A stretch of DNA of 64,000 bases from an uncultured Oscillospiraceae bacterium. Lineage in GTDB: Bacteria > Bacillota > Clostridia > Oscillospirales > Acutalibacteraceae. Below, in pieces: positions 33,529 through 40,768 of this stretch. The notes under the pieces are model-generated. The model saw only the letters and a list, made by a program, of their open reading frames with translations. It was not told where the DNA came from and did no database searches. The stretch is from the NCBI GenBank assembly GCA_900554335.1, contig USGT01000005.1, positions 41,240 to 105,239 on the forward strand, read 5' to 3'. Position numbers and translations under genes: made by a program. Position 1 is the first letter of the stretch, and the number at the start of each line of letters is the position of its first letter.

Positions 33529-34281
33529 TTATAAATATTTCATCCAGTTGCAGTTTTCAAGGTTTAGGCTTCTTTCCTCAGCGCCGCCAAGGTCCGTCAC
33601 AACACCGCCGGGGCTAAGAGCCAGGGTTCTCTTTCCAAAATTAAAAGCATCTTCAATGTTATGAGTTATCATCAAAGTCGTCATTTCTTCATCTTTAGTG
33701 ATTTTTTTAGTAAGCTCGCAAATTTTCTCGCGGGATTTTGCGTCAAGAGCTGCAGTGTGTTCGTCTAAAAGCAAAAGTTTTGGGTGAGCAAAAGTGGCCA
33801 TAAGCAGAGTAACGGCTTGCCTTTGCCCTCCTGAAAATTGGCCAATTTTCGCTTTCATTCTGTTTTCAAGGCCAAGGCCCAAAGTTTCAAGTTTTGCTCT
33901 GAAAAAATCCGTGTTTTTCTTGCTGACGGCAAAATTTAAGTTTCTGCGGGAACACCTCAAAGCCGCAAGAGAAAGATTCTCTTCAAGCGTTAAATTCGGC
34001 GCCGTGCCTTTCAAAGGGTCCTGAAAAACTCTTCCTATGAATTTGGCGCGCTTGTGCTCCGGCAAATTAGTCACGTCCTCGCCATTAATGTAAATCTTGC
34101 CGGAATCAGGAAAGTCCGAACCTGCAATTAAATTCATAAGGCTTGATTTTCCAACGCCATTGCCGCCAATCACAGTGACGAACTCCCCGGGTTTAACCTC
34201 AAAACTAAGATTTTTAAAAATCTCTCTTTCATCAGTTTGGCGGGTGTTAAAAGTCTTTTTTAAATTTTTTATTTTTAGCAT
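33529..34281 (-). CDS. trpZ: ABC transporter ATPase, TrpZ/COG1101-type
   Basis: Cytoplasmic ATPase of a substrate-binding-protein-dependent importer. 250 residues: Walker A GGNGVGKSS, signature FSGGQRQAV, Walker B LLLLDEHTAALD, H-loop TMLMITHN. The ATG at 34281 follows GGGGG, and the start lies 35 nt inside the end of the permease gene, so translation is coupled. The binding protein, permease and ATPase together match the COG2984/4120/1101 set (TrpXYZ). In Firmicutes that set is often under tryptophan control. Confidence 0.9.
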   Translation of the reverse strand: MLKIKNLKKTFNTRQTDEREIFKNLSFEVKPGEFVTVIGGNGVGKSSLMNLIAGSDFPDSGKIYINGEDVTNLPEHKRAKFIGRVFQDPLKGTAPNLTLEENLSLAALRCSRRNLNFAVSKKNTDFFRAKLETLGLGLENRMKAKIGQFSGGQRQAVTLLMATFAHPKLLLLDEHTAALDAKSREKICELTKKITKDEEMTTLMITHNIEDAFNFGKRTLALSPGGVVTDLGGAEERSLNLENCNWMKYL

Positions 34282-35140
34282 TTTTAATTCCCCCTAAAAA
34301 ACGTTTTTTCAAAACCGGAAACGAAAGCAAAACAGCCGAAGTTAAAGCCGTGAAAAGCTTCAGATCGCTCGGGTTCATGCCAAGATTTAAAACCATCAAA
34401 ATAATAAAACGGTAGCAAACCGATCCCAAAACCGTGAAAATAAGCTTCATTAAAACCGAAGATTTTTTGTAAAAAGCCTCTCCTATTACTATCGAAGCAA
34501 AAGCAATAACTATCGTTCCCGTACCCATGTTAACGTCGGCATAACCCTGATTCTGCGCAACTAAAGCTCCAGAAATCGCACAAAGCGAAGCACTAAGCAT
34601 CAGAGCCAAAATCTTTTTGAAATTCGTGTTGCCGCCCAAAGCTCGCATCATTTGTTCATTGTCGCCTGTTGCTCGGATTGCAAGGCCGATTCTCGTTTTG
34701 AAAAATAAATCCAAAATAAAAATTATGAATACGCAGAAAATCAAAACCATTCCAAAAGCAGAGTACATCGAGTTGCTGAAAAACTTAAACACTGTGCTTT
34801 TTCCAAGGAGTGAAACGTTCGCTTTGCCCATTATTCTTAAATTTATTGAATAAAGAGAAATCATGGTGAGAATTCCTGAAAGAATATCTTGAATTTTCAG
34901 CCTTGTGTTTAAAATCCCAGTTATAAGCCCAGCTAAAGAGCCCACCAATGCTGCGATTAAAACGCTTGAAAATGCATCAACCCCGCTTGCCATCAAAACG
35001 CCGCAAATGCTTCCTCCAAGCGCAAAAGCCCCTTCGGCGGTCATGTCCGCGAAATTTAAAATTCTAAATGTTATGTAAACTCCCAGCGATAAAATTGCAT
35101 AAATTAACCCCTGGCAGCAAGTTGATATGAAAACGTTCAT
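34247..35140 (-). CDS. trpY: ABC transporter permease, TrpY/COG4120-type
   Basis: 297 residues with eight to nine membrane helices. It resembles the branched-chain-amino-acid-type permease fold used by COG4120 transporters (NFADMTAEGAFALGG, AIRATGDNEQMMRALGGN as the ATPase-coupling loop). It lies 2 nt after the binding-protein gene and overlaps the ATPase gene. Confidence 0.9.
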   Translation of the reverse strand: MNVFISTCCQGLIYAILSLGVYITFRILNFADMTAEGAFALGGSICGVLMASGVDAFSSVLIAALVGSLAGLITGILNTRLKIQDILSGILTMISLYSINLRIMGKANVSLLGKSTVFKFFSNSMYSAFGMVLIFCVFIIFILDLFFKTRIGLAIRATGDNEQMMRALGGNTNFKKILALMLSASLCAISGALVAQNQGYADVNMGTGTIVIAFASIVIGEAFYKKSSVLMKLIFTVLGSVCYRFIILMVLNLGMNPSDLKLFTALTSAVLLSFPVLKKRFLGGIKNAKNKKFKKDF

Positions 35141-35142
35141 TA

Positions 35143-36099
35143 CTATGATTCCCCTTTCAATTCGTCCGGAATATGAATTTTTAAACTATCTAAAATTTCA
35201 TGATTTAAATTAAGTTTTGCATCTTTTATATACTGCACAGGCATTTCTTCAATCTTTTCAACACCGCTTAAAATCCTGCCTGCCTGCGAAGCAGCGATTC
35301 TGCCTATTTCGCCGTAATTAATGCCGTAAGTTGCCGCTGCGCCTTGCGATATCATTGAATCTTCCGCTGAAACAACAAACTTGCCCCTGCTTAAAAATAT
35401 TTGCGAAATTTGAGGCATTGCCGAAAACGTGATTTTATCAATCGGAACATAAAGAGCGTCCACTTCATCGGCGAGTTTTTCGGCCACTTGGCTTATCTCG
35501 TAAGTCTGCGAAATTGAATAAGACCTAGCTTCAAGCCCCATATTTTTTATGATTTCTTCGGCCACTTTGGCTTGATATTGCGGGCTTAAATCCGTGCAGG
35601 AATACAAAATTCCAATTTTTCTTGCACCCGGATTAAGTTTAGTAACCAAACTGATTATTTTATCAATCGGGGCTAAATCCGAAACGCCCGTAACGTTCAT
35701 GCCGGGTTTTTCTTTCGAGCAAACAAGCCCTGCACCTTCGAAATCAGTTATAGCCGTTGCTAAAATCGGGATCTCTTTGCTTGCATTGGCAGCAGCTTGA
35801 GCGCAAGGCGTTGAAATTGCAAGAATTAAATTCTTTCTTTCGTCGGCAAATTTCTGAGCAATCGAGCTGCAATTCGAAAGGTCTCCGCCTGCAATTTGAA
35901 CGTCAAACTCAGCATTTTCGCCATCTTTATAACCCATTTTTTCAAGTTCGCTAATAAATTCTTTTCTCAAATTATCAAGAGATTCATGCTCAACAATTTG
36001 AATAATGCCAATTCTGGTTTTGCCGTCATCATGGCAGCTTGAAAGAAAAAACATTGATAATAACGGCGCTAAACAAATCATTTTTAGTAACTTTTTCAT
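35143..36099 (-). CDS. trpX: ABC transporter substrate-binding lipoprotein, TrpX/COG2984-type
   Basis: 318 residues. It has a lipoprotein signal with lipobox LSSC (Cys at about residue 22), then the two-lobe ABC_sub_bind fold (PF04392): IGIIQIVEHESLDNLRKEF, AISTPCAQAA, ATAITDFEGAGLV. Known members bind tryptophan or related aromatic compounds; specificity here is inferred from the family and from the Trp-codon leader peptide upstream. GGGGGAA precedes the ATG. It is the first gene of the transporter part, controlled by the attenuator at 36118-36285. Confidence 0.88.
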   Translation of the reverse strand: MKKLLKMICLAPLLSMFFLSSCHDDGKTRIGIIQIVEHESLDNLRKEFISELEKMGYKDGENAEFDVQIAGGDLSNCSSIAQKFADERKNLILAISTPCAQAAANASKEIPILATAITDFEGAGLVCSKEKPGMNVTGVSDLAPIDKIISLVTKLNPGARKIGILYSCTDLSPQYQAKVAEEIIKNMGLEARSYSISQTYEISQVAEKLADEVDALYVPIDKITFSAMPQISQIFLSRGKFVVSAEDSMISQGAAATYGINYGEIGRIAASQAGRILSGVEKIEEMPVQYIKDAKLNLNHEILDSLKIHIPDELKGES

Positions 36100-36117
36100 C
36101 TAAATTCCCCCTAATAA

Positions 36118-36152
36118 AAAAATGAAAGACCAAAACTTTTACTGTTTTGGCC
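36118..36152 (-). terminator. Second intrinsic terminator in the trpX leader
   Basis: Minus strand stem GGCCAAAAC (36144-36152) / GTTTTGGTC (36128-36136) with a 7-nt loop, then TTTCATTTTTTT. It lies between the switchable hairpin and trpX, so read-through of two hairpins seems needed, or it has its own control. Confidence 0.7.
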
Positions 36153-36154
36153 TT

Positions 36155-36236
36155 AAAATAATAAAAGCCGTCACAGATATGATTAGATATCTGTGGCGAC
36201 AACGAGAAATCTATGCTACAAATATCTAATATTTGT
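36155..36236 (-). promoter_or_regulatory. Transcription attenuator with mutually exclusive hairpins
   Basis: Read on the minus strand. Arm 1 (36229-36236) pairs with arm 2 (36218-36225), 8 bp, across the leader stop codon. Arm 3 (36187-36195) pairs with arm 4 (36172-36180), 9 bp plus part of a GC base, followed by TTTTATTATTTT: an intrinsic terminator. Arm 2 (36218-36231) can instead pair with arm 3 (36182-36194): 12 Watson-Crick pairs plus one G-U, which would prevent the 3:4 terminator. This is the layout of classical ribosome-mediated amino-acid attenuation. Confidence 0.75.
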
Positions 36237-36285
36237 AACAAGCACGCCAGCTATTTAATTTTTTGTTTAAGCACAAATTTTTCAT
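36226..36285 (-). CDS. 19-residue leader peptide of the trpXYZ attenuator
   Basis: ATG at 36285 with AGGAGA 7 nt upstream. The peptide is MKNLCLNKKLNSWRACYKY, then TAG at 36226-36228. The single Trp codon (36247-36249) lies so that a ribosome stalled there covers arm 1 and frees arm 2 to pair with arm 3. A ribosome that reaches the stop covers arm 2 and lets the 3:4 terminator form. Only one Trp codon is present, and Arg, Cys and two Tyr codons follow it, so Tyr or Cys sensing is not excluded. Too short for routine gene finding; support is the ribosome-binding site plus its exact fit to the hairpins. Confidence 0.7.
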   Translation of the reverse strand: MKNLCLNKKLNSWRACYKY

Positions 36286-36315
36286 AGCTTTTTCTCCTGT
36301 AATTTTACTATCGTC

Positions 36316-36321
36316 ATTATA
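36316..36321 (-). promoter_or_regulatory. -10 box of the trpXYZ leader promoter
   Basis: Perfect TATAAT (36316-36321) just after the TrpRS stop codon, with a weak -35 (TTTATT, 16-nt spacing) inside the TrpRS gene. It would start the attenuator transcript about 25 nt before the leader peptide. Read-through from the TrpRS gene would also pass through the attenuator. Confidence 0.6.
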
Positions 36322-36323
36322 CA

Positions 36324-37703
36324 CTATTTTTCTTTAGAATAAAATACCTTTATATCATTTTCGGTAATTCTGCTCAATTTTGCACGGTGGTCAGCAACTA
36401 TTTTCGTCAGCCTGTCGATTAGTAATTTTTTCGTGTCTCCGCAAGTTAGCTCGCCAGAATTAAATCTTCTGTAAATATCATGCAAAACCTCGTCATCAGT
36501 TTCAAAAAAATTAAGGTACTGGCATGGAACATCAACAGTCACGTCTCCACCTAATTTTTGGTGGCTTTCCCGAGTTCCATCGCCACGAGAACCCGAAAAT
36601 GCATACTTATTAACTTTCTTTGCGATTTGAGTAGCTGAATCAGTTAAAAATATCGTTGAATCAGCCAAAACGCTGGAACTCATTTTGCCTGTGTTTCTGT
36701 CTTTGTCAGAGCCTAACTTATTATATGTTAAAGGAGGGATAAACTTTCCTATAATCGCGCAAGGGCTGAAAGTTCTGCCCAAAGCTACTGAAGCGGATTT
36801 TCTTCTAATTCTTTTGTTAAGCGTGCTCGAAAGCTGCGAGGAAAGCCTGAAATAAGGGTCTTGGTCAATAGCATAAGCAACTAAACAAAGGGCAGGCTTT
36901 GTGAAAAGGTGCGGGTAAGCCTGGTAAAAAGCAGCCGCGCATTGGTAAACCGGCCAATCTATCATTCCAGGGTTGGCTTGATCATCAAACCCGAAAATTT
37001 TTTGAAGAGTGTGGAACGAAACGCATTTTCTCATTTCGGTAACGAGATTTTCGTATTCTTTGCAAGAAGTTCTGTAATCATGGTTCGAAAATATAAAAGT
37101 TTTTTGAGGGTCAAAACCCACTGCGATTATGTCTTTCGCATTTTTCTTGCCAAGATCATAAACGGTTTTGAAAGGCATATCCTTGAAGTAAAATTTCTCA
37201 TCATCCGACATTTGAATCACAACATTGCAGTCAAAAGCATCTTGCAAATATTTCGTAAACATAAACGGAATCAAATGCCCAACATGCATGGCGTCTGAGC
37301 TTGGGCCGCGACCTGTGTAAATAAATATCGGGCAAGTAGCATTTGGGTCGGTTTCTTTTTCGTTTAAATAAGATTCATAAGCGTCCAAAACTTCGCCAAA
37401 CCTTCGGTGCGAAAAGAAAATCCCGCGTTTAACCCAAGGGTGAAGCTCAATGTTCTTTCCTGACCGTTTCATGAGGCTTTCCCACCGGTTAATCAAAGCC
37501 GGCGTTAAAGGCTCAACGCCAAACTGGCCTAGAACGTCATCGTAATCAACATTTCCTTCAACTTTCCACGGAGTTATTTTATAAGAAGACTTTTCTTCAT
37601 CAATTCCTATTTTTCTTTTCTCTGAGTTAGGGTCCATTGCAAATGCTTCTGAAGTAAAAATTAAAGACGAAAGTAATGCTGCAAAAATTCTTTTCCTTTT
37701 CAT
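36324..37703 (-). CDS. trpS: Secreted eukaryotic/archaeal-type tryptophanyl-tRNA synthetase
   Basis: 459 residues. A clear signal peptide (MKRKRIFAALLSSLIFTSEAFA, cleaved after residue 22) precedes a full-length TrpRS of the eukaryotic and archaeal kind, not the usual shorter bacterial kind. Landmarks are GIFFSHR, GRGPSSDAMHVGHLIPF (HIGH at 140-143), VIQMSDDEKF, CLVAYAIDQDPYFR and KMSSS (340-344), followed by the eukaryote-specific C-terminal VNKYAFSGSRG... YLNFFETDDE. All catalytic motifs are intact. There is no WHEP domain. It is 14 nt downstream of a secreted decarboxylase gene and upstream of the Trp-type transporter. TrpRS charges tRNA-Trp with tryptophan at the cost of ATP. Outside the cell this makes sense only where ATP and tRNA exist, or if it serves as a tryptophan binder or signal. 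The role is inferred, not shown. Confidence 0.93.
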   Translation of the reverse strand: MKRKRIFAALLSSLIFTSEAFAMDPNSEKRKIGIDEEKSSYKITPWKVEGNVDYDDVLGQFGVEPLTPALINRWESLMKRSGKNIELHPWVKRGIFFSHRRFGEVLDAYESYLNEKETDPNATCPIFIYTGRGPSSDAMHVGHLIPFMFTKYLQDAFDCNVVIQMSDDEKFYFKDMPFKTVYDLGKKNAKDIIAVGFDPQKTFIFSNHDYRTSCKEYENLVTEMRKCVSFHTLQKIFGFDDQANPGMIDWPVYQCAAAFYQAYPHLFTKPALCLVAYAIDQDPYFRLSSQLSSTLNKRIRRKSASVALGRTFSPCAIIGKFIPPLTYNKLGSDKDRNTGKMSSSVLADSTIFLTDSATQIAKKVNKYAFSGSRGDGTRESHQKLGGDVTVDVPCQYLNFFETDDEVLHDIYRRFNSGELTCGDTKKLLIDRLTKIVADHRAKLSRITENDIKVFYSKEK

Positions 37704-37717
37704 TTTAAATTCTCTCC

Positions 37718-39034
37718 CTATTTTTTTAAGTCATTTGCCAAGTTTTGCATAGCCTCCTCGGTTTGATAAGGGAAAATAATTATGTGTGCTCTTTCGCCGC
37801 CGCTTTTATCTTTGAAGCAAGAAAGCTGATATTTCCTGCAAATTTCTTCGCTTGGAGCATTCACTACAAAGATGTTCGATTTTTCATTTTTAACATACTT
37901 AACATTGTTTTTTCGAAGCACATTTTCAAAGAAAATTATGTTCTTTCTGTAATCTTCAGGATCTGAATGTTTTAAAATATCAATCACTTGCTGCCTCGTT
38001 GAAAACGGCATAATATCGCGCGAGCCGCAGGTTGTGCTGTCAGTTTGGCCTATGTAATCAATGTGATTGCCAAAAAAGCTACCCGTGCTTAAAAGAACAC
38101 TTTTCACCATCGGCAGGCCAATATACTTATGAAGGCTAACGGAAATAGAATCAATATGCAAATCTCCAACATTTGAAATAACCGGTGCATCAAGCTGATT
38201 ATTCGGAATTCCTCCAAATAATGCAGCATCAACATGCACGAAATACGGTATATTTTTCGAAATTAAATAATCCGTTATTCTTTTAACATCATCACAACAT
38301 CCGCATTTTGTCGTCCCCCAGGTAAGAATAATATTCGCCGGAGATTTGGTTTCTTCATAGTCTTTTTCTATTTCCTTTAGAAGGATATCACAGTCAATAG
38401 CGTCGTTTGTGTCGGAAATTTGGGGAATCACTTTTCTTTTATAAAATTCCGAATTTTTATAAACGCTGTAATGCGCAGCCTCGCAGAAATAAAGGGTTCC
38501 ATCGGGGTGCTTTTTGAAAGCTGCATTTATTCCCCACTGGTTGCTTTCAGAGCCGCCAGAAGTTATGTATCCCCAGTAATTATCTTCAATGCCAAATTTT
38601 TGAGCAAACAATTTAAGAATATCCCGCTCAATTTTTTTAGAGTCCATTTGATAGTTTCCTTCTTCGTTAACATCCCCGCAATTGTTGGCAAGGTAAGCGT
38701 CCTTTTCAATAAATTTGAAAAAGTTAAAAAGCTCGGATTTTAAACACATATTCGCCGGGTAGCCAAAATGGCTAAGCCTTAATTTTGAATTTTTACCGTA
38801 AAAATCCATGCACTCGGAAATGCTATTTTTCACTTCCTTTATTTCTTCTTCGCTCAAGTTTTTTGAAGAAATGTAATCTTCAATTTTCGCTTTGAAATAT
38901 TTTTCAAGACTAGCTTCTTCAGCACATTTCGCAGCACTTTGAACTTCACCGCACGAAGCACGGCTCAAAACCGCCGGACTAAAAGCAAACATAGAAGAGG
39001 CAACGCAGCAAAGAAACTTTTTGCATTTAAACAT
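37718..39034 (-). CDS. hdc: Secreted PLP-dependent histidine-decarboxylase-like enzyme
   Basis: 438 residues. An N-terminal signal peptide (FKCKKFLCCVASSMFAFSPAVLS) precedes a group II amino-acid decarboxylase domain of the histidine/serine decarboxylase branch. It shows HFGYPANM, NNCGDVNEEGNY, WGYITSGGSESNQWG, FCEAAHYSVYK, PLP-stacking His in AAHYS, HVDAALFGG, and the PLP lysine Lys303 in SISVSLHKYIG. Bacterial HDCs have SGHK where this has SLHK. Expected product is histamine if histidine is the substrate; ethanolamine from serine is the main alternative. An exported PLP decarboxylase is unusual. Its gene is 14 nt upstream of the secreted TrpRS gene, so the two are made together. Confidence 0.88.
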   Translation of the reverse strand: MFKCKKFLCCVASSMFAFSPAVLSRASCGEVQSAAKCAEEASLEKYFKAKIEDYISSKNLSEEEIKEVKNSISECMDFYGKNSKLRLSHFGYPANMCLKSELFNFFKFIEKDAYLANNCGDVNEEGNYQMDSKKIERDILKLFAQKFGIEDNYWGYITSGGSESNQWGINAAFKKHPDGTLYFCEAAHYSVYKNSEFYKRKVIPQISDTNDAIDCDILLKEIEKDYEETKSPANIILTWGTTKCGCCDDVKRITDYLISKNIPYFVHVDAALFGGIPNNQLDAPVISNVGDLHIDSISVSLHKYIGLPMVKSVLLSTGSFFGNHIDYIGQTDSTTCGSRDIMPFSTRQQVIDILKHSDPEDYRKNIIFFENVLRKNNVKYVKNEKSNIFVVNAPSEEICRKYQLSCFKDKSGGERAHIIIFPYQTEEAMQNLANDLKK

Positions 39035-39046
39035 TGTAAGTCACTC

Positions 39047-39085
39047 CTAAATTAAAAATTTGAATTTAATTTCAAGAAAACTCAT
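39047..39085 (-). CDS. Possible 12-residue upstream peptide before the decarboxylase gene
   Basis: ATG at 39085 with AAGGAAG 5 nt upstream, reading MSFLEIKFKFLI and stopping 12 nt before the decarboxylase start. It has no His codon and no clear alternative hairpins, so a control role is unsupported; it may simply couple translation. Confidence 0.3.
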   Translation of the reverse strand: MSFLEIKFKFLI

Positions 39086-39166
39086 TTTAACTTCCTTAAT
39101 ATTAATTATTATTAATTTAGAATATTTTTATGACAGATTTATCAAACAAAATAATATAATATTTAC

Positions 39167-39207
39167 TAAAAAAATTAACGCTATAAACACAAAATTTATA
39201 ACGTTAA
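39167..39207 (-). terminator. Terminator of rarA
   Basis: Minus strand stem of 13 bp with one mismatch (39195-39207 / 39175-39187; TTAACG and CGTTAA ends), 7-nt loop, then TTTTTTTAG. Confidence 0.85.
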
Positions 39208-39221
39208 AATATAGGCTCTAA

Positions 39222-40472
39222 TTATTTATTTTTCAGGAAATCACTGTATTTTTTAAAGCTTTGCTCATTTTTGTTTTCGCCGAATTCATAATATTTCTTT
39301 TCTTTTATGTTATCAGGCAAATATTGCTGCGAAACATAATGATTCTCGTAATCATGCGGGTAAAGATAGTGCTGGCCTTTGATTTTAGCATCTGCCCCAT
39401 CGAAGTGTTTGTTTTGAAGGTGCCGTGGAATGCTGCCAGAAATGCCAAGTTTCACGTCCGAAATGGCTTTGTTAATCGCATTGTAAGCAGAATTTGATTT
39501 CGGCGACAAACAAACCAAAATAACCGCATCAGCAAGCGGAATTCTTGCTTCAGGCAAACCAACTTGAAAAGCAATGTCAACGCAAGATTTAACGAAATTA
39601 ACCGCTTGAGGGTAAGCAAGTCCAACATCTTCGCAAGCGCAAACCATAAGCCTCCTGCAAACCGAAGCTAAATCGCCTGATTCAAGAAGCCTCGCAAGAT
39701 AATGAATCGCAGCGTCAGCATCCGAGCCTCTCATCGATTTTTGAAAAGCCGAAAGAAGATCATAGTGCTCATCGCCGGCCTTGTCGTATCTTACTGCATT
39801 TTTCCCCGCAACCTGAAGAACCGTTTCTTTATTGATAATTTTAAAATCGGAAGCATTCGCCGAAATTTCCAAAATGTTAATCGCTTTTCGAACATCCCCG
39901 CCGCAAGAAAAAGAAATTTGCTCAAGAGCGTCTTGTTCAATTTCAAGACTTTCGTTTTCTTTTTTAAGAATCAAAATCGCGCGGTTTAGGGCCTTTTTTA
40001 TTGCATCTTTCGAAACGGGTTTAAACTCGAAAACAGTCATCCGGCTCAAAAGAGCACTGTGAATGTAAAAATAAGGATTCTCGGTAGTCGAAGCGATCAA
40101 AGTGAGTTGGCCGTTTTCGATGAATTCAAGCAAAGTTTGCTGCTGTTTTTTATTAAAATACTGAATTTCATCGAGGTAAAGCACAATGCCGTTTATGGCA
40201 GGCAAGGTTCCCAGCTGGGAAATAATTTCTTTTATGTCGCTTGTTCCGGCGGTTGTGCAGTTTAATTTTTTAAACATTTTACCGGAATTTTTCGTTATTA
40301 TTTCGGCCAAAGTTGTCTTCCCAACGCCCGGAGGGCCGTAAAAAACAAGATTAACAGGCGTTTTGGACTGCGCAATTTTTCTTAAAACTTTATTCTCGCC
40401 AAGAAGGTGTTCCTGGCCGACGATGTCGTCAATAGTTTCAGGCCTTATCAAATCGGCAAGTGGCTTGCTCAT
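39222..40472 (-). CDS. rarA: Replication-associated recombination protein RarA (MgsA)
   Basis: AAA+ ATPase acting at stalled replication forks, related to clamp-loader subunits. 416 residues: RPETIDDIVGQEHLLG, Walker A GPPGVGKTTLAE, Walker B VLYLDEIQYF, sensor 1 ASTTENPYF, and the C-terminal tetramerisation region with GSDADAAIHYLARLLESGD... ACEDVGLA and LYPHDYENHYV. GGAGG lies 7 nt before the ATG. Monocistronic. Confidence 0.95.
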   Translation of the reverse strand: MSKPLADLIRPETIDDIVGQEHLLGENKVLRKIAQSKTPVNLVFYGPPGVGKTTLAEIITKNSGKMFKKLNCTTAGTSDIKEIISQLGTLPAINGIVLYLDEIQYFNKKQQQTLLEFIENGQLTLIASTTENPYFYIHSALLSRMTVFEFKPVSKDAIKKALNRAILILKKENESLEIEQDALEQISFSCGGDVRKAINILEISANASDFKIINKETVLQVAGKNAVRYDKAGDEHYDLLSAFQKSMRGSDADAAIHYLARLLESGDLASVCRRLMVCACEDVGLAYPQAVNFVKSCVDIAFQVGLPEARIPLADAVILVCLSPKSNSAYNAINKAISDVKLGISGSIPRHLQNKHFDGADAKIKGQHYLYPHDYENHYVSQQYLPDNIKEKKYYEFGENKNEQSFKKYSDFLKNK

Positions 40473-40498
40473 GATTGCCTCCTTTTTCTTTTTTATTT

Positions 40499-40527
40499 AT
40501 AATGCCACTATTTTGAGTGTTTTTCAA
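40499..40527 (-). promoter_or_regulatory. Promoter of rarA
   Basis: Minus strand TTGAAA (40522-40527), 17-nt spacer, CATTAT (40499-40504). Confidence 0.5.
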
Positions 40528-40579
40528 GGCCAAAAGCATATGATTTTAAATTATTTTTAATTTTTTATTAAGTTATGTA

Positions 40580-40607
40580 TTGACATTTTATAATTTTATG
40601 TTACAAT
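40580..40607 (+). promoter_or_regulatory. Promoter of the tandem secreted-protein cluster
   Basis: TTGACA (40580-40585), 16-nt spacer, TACAAT (40602-40607). It predicts a leader of about 155 nt. TTAGTATACAG just downstream resembles one arm of the operator at 11551-11562. Confidence 0.75.
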
Positions 40608-40643
40608 TTTAGTATACAGTTTCCCACGGAGTGGTTTGGAGAT

Positions 40644-40713
40644 AAGTTTGAAAAAATTTATTAAATTATTAAACCTCCATCTAGTAATGACTACATAAAT
40701 CTCGTTCAAACTT
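40644..40713 (+). promoter_or_regulatory. Leader with upstream reading frame and long-range stem
   Basis: A possible leader frame (40648-40698, TTG start, GGAG 6 nt upstream) would make MKKFIKLLNLHLVMTT. Its start codon sits in AAGTTTGAA (40644-40652), which can pair perfectly with TTCAAACTT (40705-40713) beyond its stop. Translation of the small frame would open that stem, so a translation-dependent switch is possible; no terminator is seen here. Confidence 0.35.
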
Positions 40714-40768
40714 AGTATCCTAACGGCTCTTTGAGAAAAAATATTTTATTTTAGAAAGGAAATAAAAA

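Noticed and set aside
39047..39085. Histidine attenuator before the decarboxylase gene
   Set aside because: The small upstream frame has no His codon, and no pair of competing hairpins was found after the rarA terminator.
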